From Candidatus Margulisiibacteriota bacterium (GTDB lineage: Bacteria > Margulisbacteria > WOR-1 > JAHJIW01): DNA of 64,000 bases. The position numbers were made by a program, and so were the translations under genes. The stretch is from contig JAHJIW010000013.1 in NCBI GenBank assembly GCA_018823125.1, positions 18,040 to 82,039 of the forward strand, given 5' to 3'. Below, one piece after another: positions 59,623-64,000 of this stretch; the first letter of the stretch is position 1; every line of letters starts with the position of its first letter. The notes beneath the pieces were generated by a model. The model did not search any database and was not told the origin of the DNA. It saw only the letters and a list, made by a program, of their open reading frames with translations.

Positions 59623-59650
59623 TAATCATCACCTTTAAGGAGGAAAAAGC

Positions 59651-60352
59651 ATGAAAAAAGTATTAGTATTTTTGGTTTTAGTTTTGTTTGCATTAATTAT
59701 TGGAGGATGTTCGTCATCTAGTTCGGGAGGGGGAGATTCGTCTGATATTCCAGTATCAACGCTAAACACAAACATTGAATCTATGGCAAGTACTGGATCA
59801 TCAATTGGAGACACAGCTATCTCTGCAATAGGAATTTCTCCTCGCGGAGTAAGCGCATTAACTACAACCTACGTTTCTGATGGATGGTGGTTAATCGAGG
59901 ATAGCGTAACTTCGGGAAGCATATCATATACCCGTTCATATCACGCCAGAGCTTACGTTGGTAGCTCATACGTTACTCCTTCAAACATTGGATCGGTTAC
60001 TTCAAGCATGATAACTAAAGCTCAAATTTATGGGTCGATTTCAATTAGCACCGGAACAATGAACATGACCCAAACTCTCGGCTCAAGCGCATCTGATTAT
60101 ATTGAGTATGACTACTCAATCAACAAAATGAATGGAACCATTGCCAGTTCCGGAACGTACGACGGCGAAACTTTTTCGGTTTCCATGACCTTTACCAATG
60201 TCACAAAAACCTCCTCAGGAATGTTTGGAACCATAACCATCACCTTGAATGGAACATCCGTAGCTACCTGTGTACTCAACGGTACCACTGGCACTTTAAC
60301 TTATAGTGGTACTTACGGCAGCTTACCACCCCATACATTTACCATAACCTAA
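59651..60352 (+). CDS. Ser/Thr-rich lipoprotein of unknown function
   Basis: A 233-residue lipoprotein with lipobox IGGC (Cys20) and a Ser/Gly spacer, like the VWA and PEBP lipoproteins of this window. The mature part is rich in Ser, Thr and Gly and predicted all-beta (SYTRSYHARAYVGSSYVTPS, FSVSMTFTNVTKTSSGMFGT). No motif identifies it. It has its own promoter and a terminator, so it is monocistronic. Confidence 0.75.
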   Translation: MKKVLVFLVLVLFALIIGGCSSSSSGGGDSSDIPVSTLNTNIESMASTGSSIGDTAISAIGISPRGVSALTTTYVSDGWWLIEDSVTSGSISYTRSYHARAYVGSSYVTPSNIGSVTSSMITKAQIYGSISISTGTMNMTQTLGSSASDYIEYDYSINKMNGTIASSGTYDGETFSVSMTFTNVTKTSSGMFGTITITLNGTSVATCVLNGTTGTLTYSGTYGSLPPHTFTIT

Positions 60353-60374
60353 TTTCTAATACTATATAGCGTTA

Positions 60375-60410
60375 AAAAAGCCCTGGTTTATTCCGGGGCT
60401 TTTTCTTTGG
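60375..60410 (+). terminator. Terminator of the lipoprotein gene
   Basis: AAAAAGCCCTGG pairs with CCGGGGCTTTTT (one G-U) around TTTATT, followed by CTTT. Confidence 0.8.
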
Positions 60411-60419
60411 AAATATTCC

Positions 60420-60449
60420 TTGACACTACCCCCTCCCCTACTGTAAAAT
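60420..60449 (+). promoter_or_regulatory. 23S rRNA promoter
   Basis: TTGACA (60420-60425), 18-nt spacer, TAAAAT (60444-60449). The leader to 60688 has no gene. It holds a hairpin AAAAGCGCTTAATGCGCTTT (about 60530-60552) followed by a T-run that looks like a terminator or processing stem, plus a second TTGACC at about 60508. Confidence 0.7.
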
Positions 60450-61190
60450 TAACATCACTTTTTCAATAAAAGTAAGTATGACACAAAAAAATCACACTTG
60501 ACCCGTTTCCAAATGCATTAAGTCATTAGCAAAAGCGCTTAATGCGCTTTTTTTGTGTCTAAAAAAGCTGAGATAGTTTAGAAAATTGAAAAGTTAATAG
60601 TTTTTTAGGTAATCCATTCCAATGCCGAATAAAGAGTTAAATTAAAGAGTTAAATCTTGCGTATTTATGTATGAATGAAGGAAGAATGGATCAAGTATAA
60701 AAGGGCGCACGGAGGATACCTTGGCACTATCAGCCGATGAAGGACGCGACTGGCTGCGATATGCCCCGGGGAGCTGTCAAAGTAGCTTTGATCCGGGGAT
60801 TTCCGAATGGGGCAACCTGTTACGAGTAATATCGTAACGTTTTTCGATAACCCAGCGAACTGAAACATCTTAGTACCTGGAGGAAAAGAGACAAATTTTG
60901 CATTCCCAAAGTAGTGGCGAGCGAAATGGGAGGAGCCTAAACCTATACAATGCCAAGCTTGCAGGTTTTGTTGTATAGGTGTCGCGGGGTATTTTTTCTA
61001 CAAACTGCAAATTGTAGGGAGAGTAAAAAACTTATCGTTTAGTTGAATATAGTTGGAAAGCTATAACCAAAGAAGGTGAAAGTCCTGTAAGCGAAAAATG
61101 ATAAACTCTCTTAAAATATTCCCAAGTACTATGGGACACGAGAAATCCCTTAGGAATCTGGGTGGACCATCACCCAAGGCTAAATACTAG

Positions 61191-61235
<45 letters not shown>

Positions 61236-61796
61236 AACCGCGGAAGCGGAGTGAAATAGAATATGAAACCGTGTGCCTACAAGCAGTAGGAGCTATGACT
61301 TCGGTCATAGTGACTGCATGCCTATTGAAGAATGAGCCGTCGACTTACTGTTGCATGCAAGGCGAAAGCCGAAGCGAAAGCGAGTTTTAACAGAGCGATT
61401 AAGTATGCAGTAGTAGACCCGAAACTGCAGCGACCTAGCCGTGGTCAGGATGAAATCCCGATAATATCGGGATGGAGGTCCGAACCGGTTGATGTTGAAA
61501 AATCTTCGGATGAACTGCGGCTAGCAGTGAAAAGCTAAACGAGCTCAGAGATAGCTGGTTCTCCTCGAAATGGTTTTAGGGCCAGCCTTAAGTAAAATTG
61601 CTTTGGGGGTAGAGTACAGTTTGAACTAGGGGGCAGGAATGCCTTCCAACTTCTTGCTAACTCCGAATACCAAAGTTAAGTTTCTTGGGAGTGAGAGTCC
61701 GGGGGATAAGCTCCAGGCTCAAAAGGGAAACAGCCCAGACCATCAGCTAAGGTCCCTAAATGTATGCTAAGTGGATAAGGTAGTTGAGTCACCAAA

Positions 61797-61831
<35 letters not shown>

Positions 61832-61915
61832 TAAAGAAAGCGTAACAGCTCACTGGTCGAGTGATTTTGCGCCGAAAATACACGGGGCTCAAGCATACTA
61901 CCGAAGCTATGGATG

Positions 61916-61932
61916 CCCCGATTTGATCGGGG
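61916..61932 (+). repeat. CCCCGA palindrome in 23S
   Basis: CCCCGATTTGATCGGGG in a variable 23S helix. A shorter CCCGATAATATCGGG lies at about 61457-61471. Confidence 0.6.
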
Positions 61933-62641
61933 CGTGGTAGAGGAGCGTTCCGTTTTAGGTTGAAGTCGCAGCGCGAGCTGCGGTGGACGATACGGAAGTG
62001 AGTATGACGGCATAAGTAACGAAAAGATGAGTGAGAATCTCATCCGCCTAAAGTCTAAGGTTTCCTGGGGAAGGTTCGTCCGCCCAGGGTAAGTCGATAT
62101 CTAAGCTGAGGCCGAAAGGCGTAGGTGATTGGCAAACGGGTTAATATTCCCGTACCACCTTGTAGAGTTAACACTAGGAGGGACGCAGAAGGGTAAGTCA
62201 TCCGCTTATTGGATTGCGGTCTAAGTACGTAGGGGGTAAGGTAGGCAAATCCGCCTTATATTAAACCCTGAAGTACAAATGGGACCCTGACTTCTAGTCG
62301 GGGGAACTGACTGATCCCACGCTGACGAGAAAAGCTTCGAGTGTTTTTACAGGGTGATCGTACTATAAACCGACACAGGTGGACAGGTAGAGAATACTAA
62401 GGCGCGCGAGAGAACTCTCGCTAAGGAACTCGGCAAAATGGTTTCGTAACTTCGGGAGAAGAAACGCCCTAGTAGAGTGTCAAAGCTCGAATGGGTCACA
62501 GAAACCAGACTCTTGCAACTGTTTAACAAAAACACAGGTCTCTGCAAACCAGAAATGGGAAGTATAGGGGCCGATGCCTGCCCAGTGCTGGAAGGTTAAG
62601 GGGCGAGCTGAGATTATATCAAGGTTCAAACCGAAGCCCCA

Positions 62642-63465
<824 letters not shown>

Positions 63466-63712
63466 TGAGCACTGTCTCAACGAGAGGCTCGGTGAAATTG
63501 GATTATCAGTGAAGATACTGATTACCTGCAGAAGGACAGAAAGACCCCGTGGAGCTTTACTGTAACTTGGCTTTGAGTTTCGAAATAATTTGTGCAGGAT
63601 AGGTGGGAGGCTATGAGATCGCGACGCTAGTTGCGATGGAGCCATCCTTGAGATACCACCTTAATTCTTTTGGAGTTCTAACCACATACTGTGAAACCAG
63701 TTGTGGAACAGA

Positions 63713-63751
<39 letters not shown>

Positions 63752-63905
63752 CGGTAACGGAGGTGTCCAAAGGTACCCTCAGAGCGGTCGGAAATCGCTT
63801 GTAGAGTGCAAGAGCAGAAGGGTGCTTAACTGTGAGGCATACACGCCAAGCAGGAACGAAAGTTGGGTCTAGTGATCCGACGACACTGAATGGAAGGGTC
63901 GTCGC

Positions 63906-64000
<95 letters not shown>

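Overview
The window is chromosomal DNA from an uncultured-type bacterium with AT-leaning base composition (A-rich codons, AT-rich spacers). Lipoproteins, a LytM-type peptidase, FtsI and acyl-ACP/PlsC enzymes indicate a cell-walled bacterium. The mix of ThiD2-ThiE, long-form HisG, a four-Cys TrpRS, unlinked 16S and 23S genes and rRNA group I introns fits deep candidate phyla such as WOR-1/Margulisbacteria better than a familiar model lineage. That placement is inference; a 16S search from positions 37220-38997 would settle it.

Layout. 0-13.6 kb, almost all on the minus strand: MBL hydrolase-holA-ftsI-trpS-scpA-scpB, four tRNAs (two Thr, Phe, Asp), a trio of exported/envelope proteins, a LeuB-like dehydrogenase, ThiD2-ThiE, a VWA lipoprotein and an M23 peptidase. 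13.7-15.1 kb: nikR-cbiM-cbiN-like nickel/cobalt uptake genes on the plus strand. 15.1-23 kb: two PRPP-synthetase-like genes, an orphan, hisG, and a HEAT-repeat protein followed by a smaller protein with the same N-terminal domain. 23-27.7 kb: acyl ligase-ACP-PlsC, a DUF4015 glycoside hydrolase and a Yip1 protein. 27.8-36.9 kb: rpsB-tsf-polA, a PCMT-like protein, TldD, MetF and an orphan.

37-39.2 kb is a free-standing 16S unit with its own promoter, processing stem, terminator and a 265-nt group I intron beside the decoding site. Directly downstream is a four-gene operon: opine-type dehydrogenase, LDH/MDH-like dehydrogenase and two 14-helix MFS transporters. It looks like a small-molecule synthesis/export unit.

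44.5-54.3 kb is a GC-richer genomic island beginning at the 3' end of tRNA-Ile. It holds a serine recombinase operon (SLOG protein, Cys-rich protein, recombinase), inverted repeats, an arsenic/thiol-redox operon (ArsR, ACR3, DUF2703, methyltransferase, ArsR, ArsP-type permease, thioredoxins, CcdA, HdrA-like, AhpD-like) and a PD-(D/E)XK endonuclease gene at the far edge.

54.3-60.4 kb: PEBP lipoprotein, tRNA-Ala, a tandem-repeat secreted protein, dinB, a transglutaminase/TPR protein, lexA with a small partner gene, and a lipoprotein. lexA and dinB share an unusual GTATAC-N4-GTATAC operator in the same register over their promoters. From 60.7 kb to the window end is a 23S gene, cut by the window edge, with an L1931-type group I intron encoding a LAGLIDADG endonuclease.
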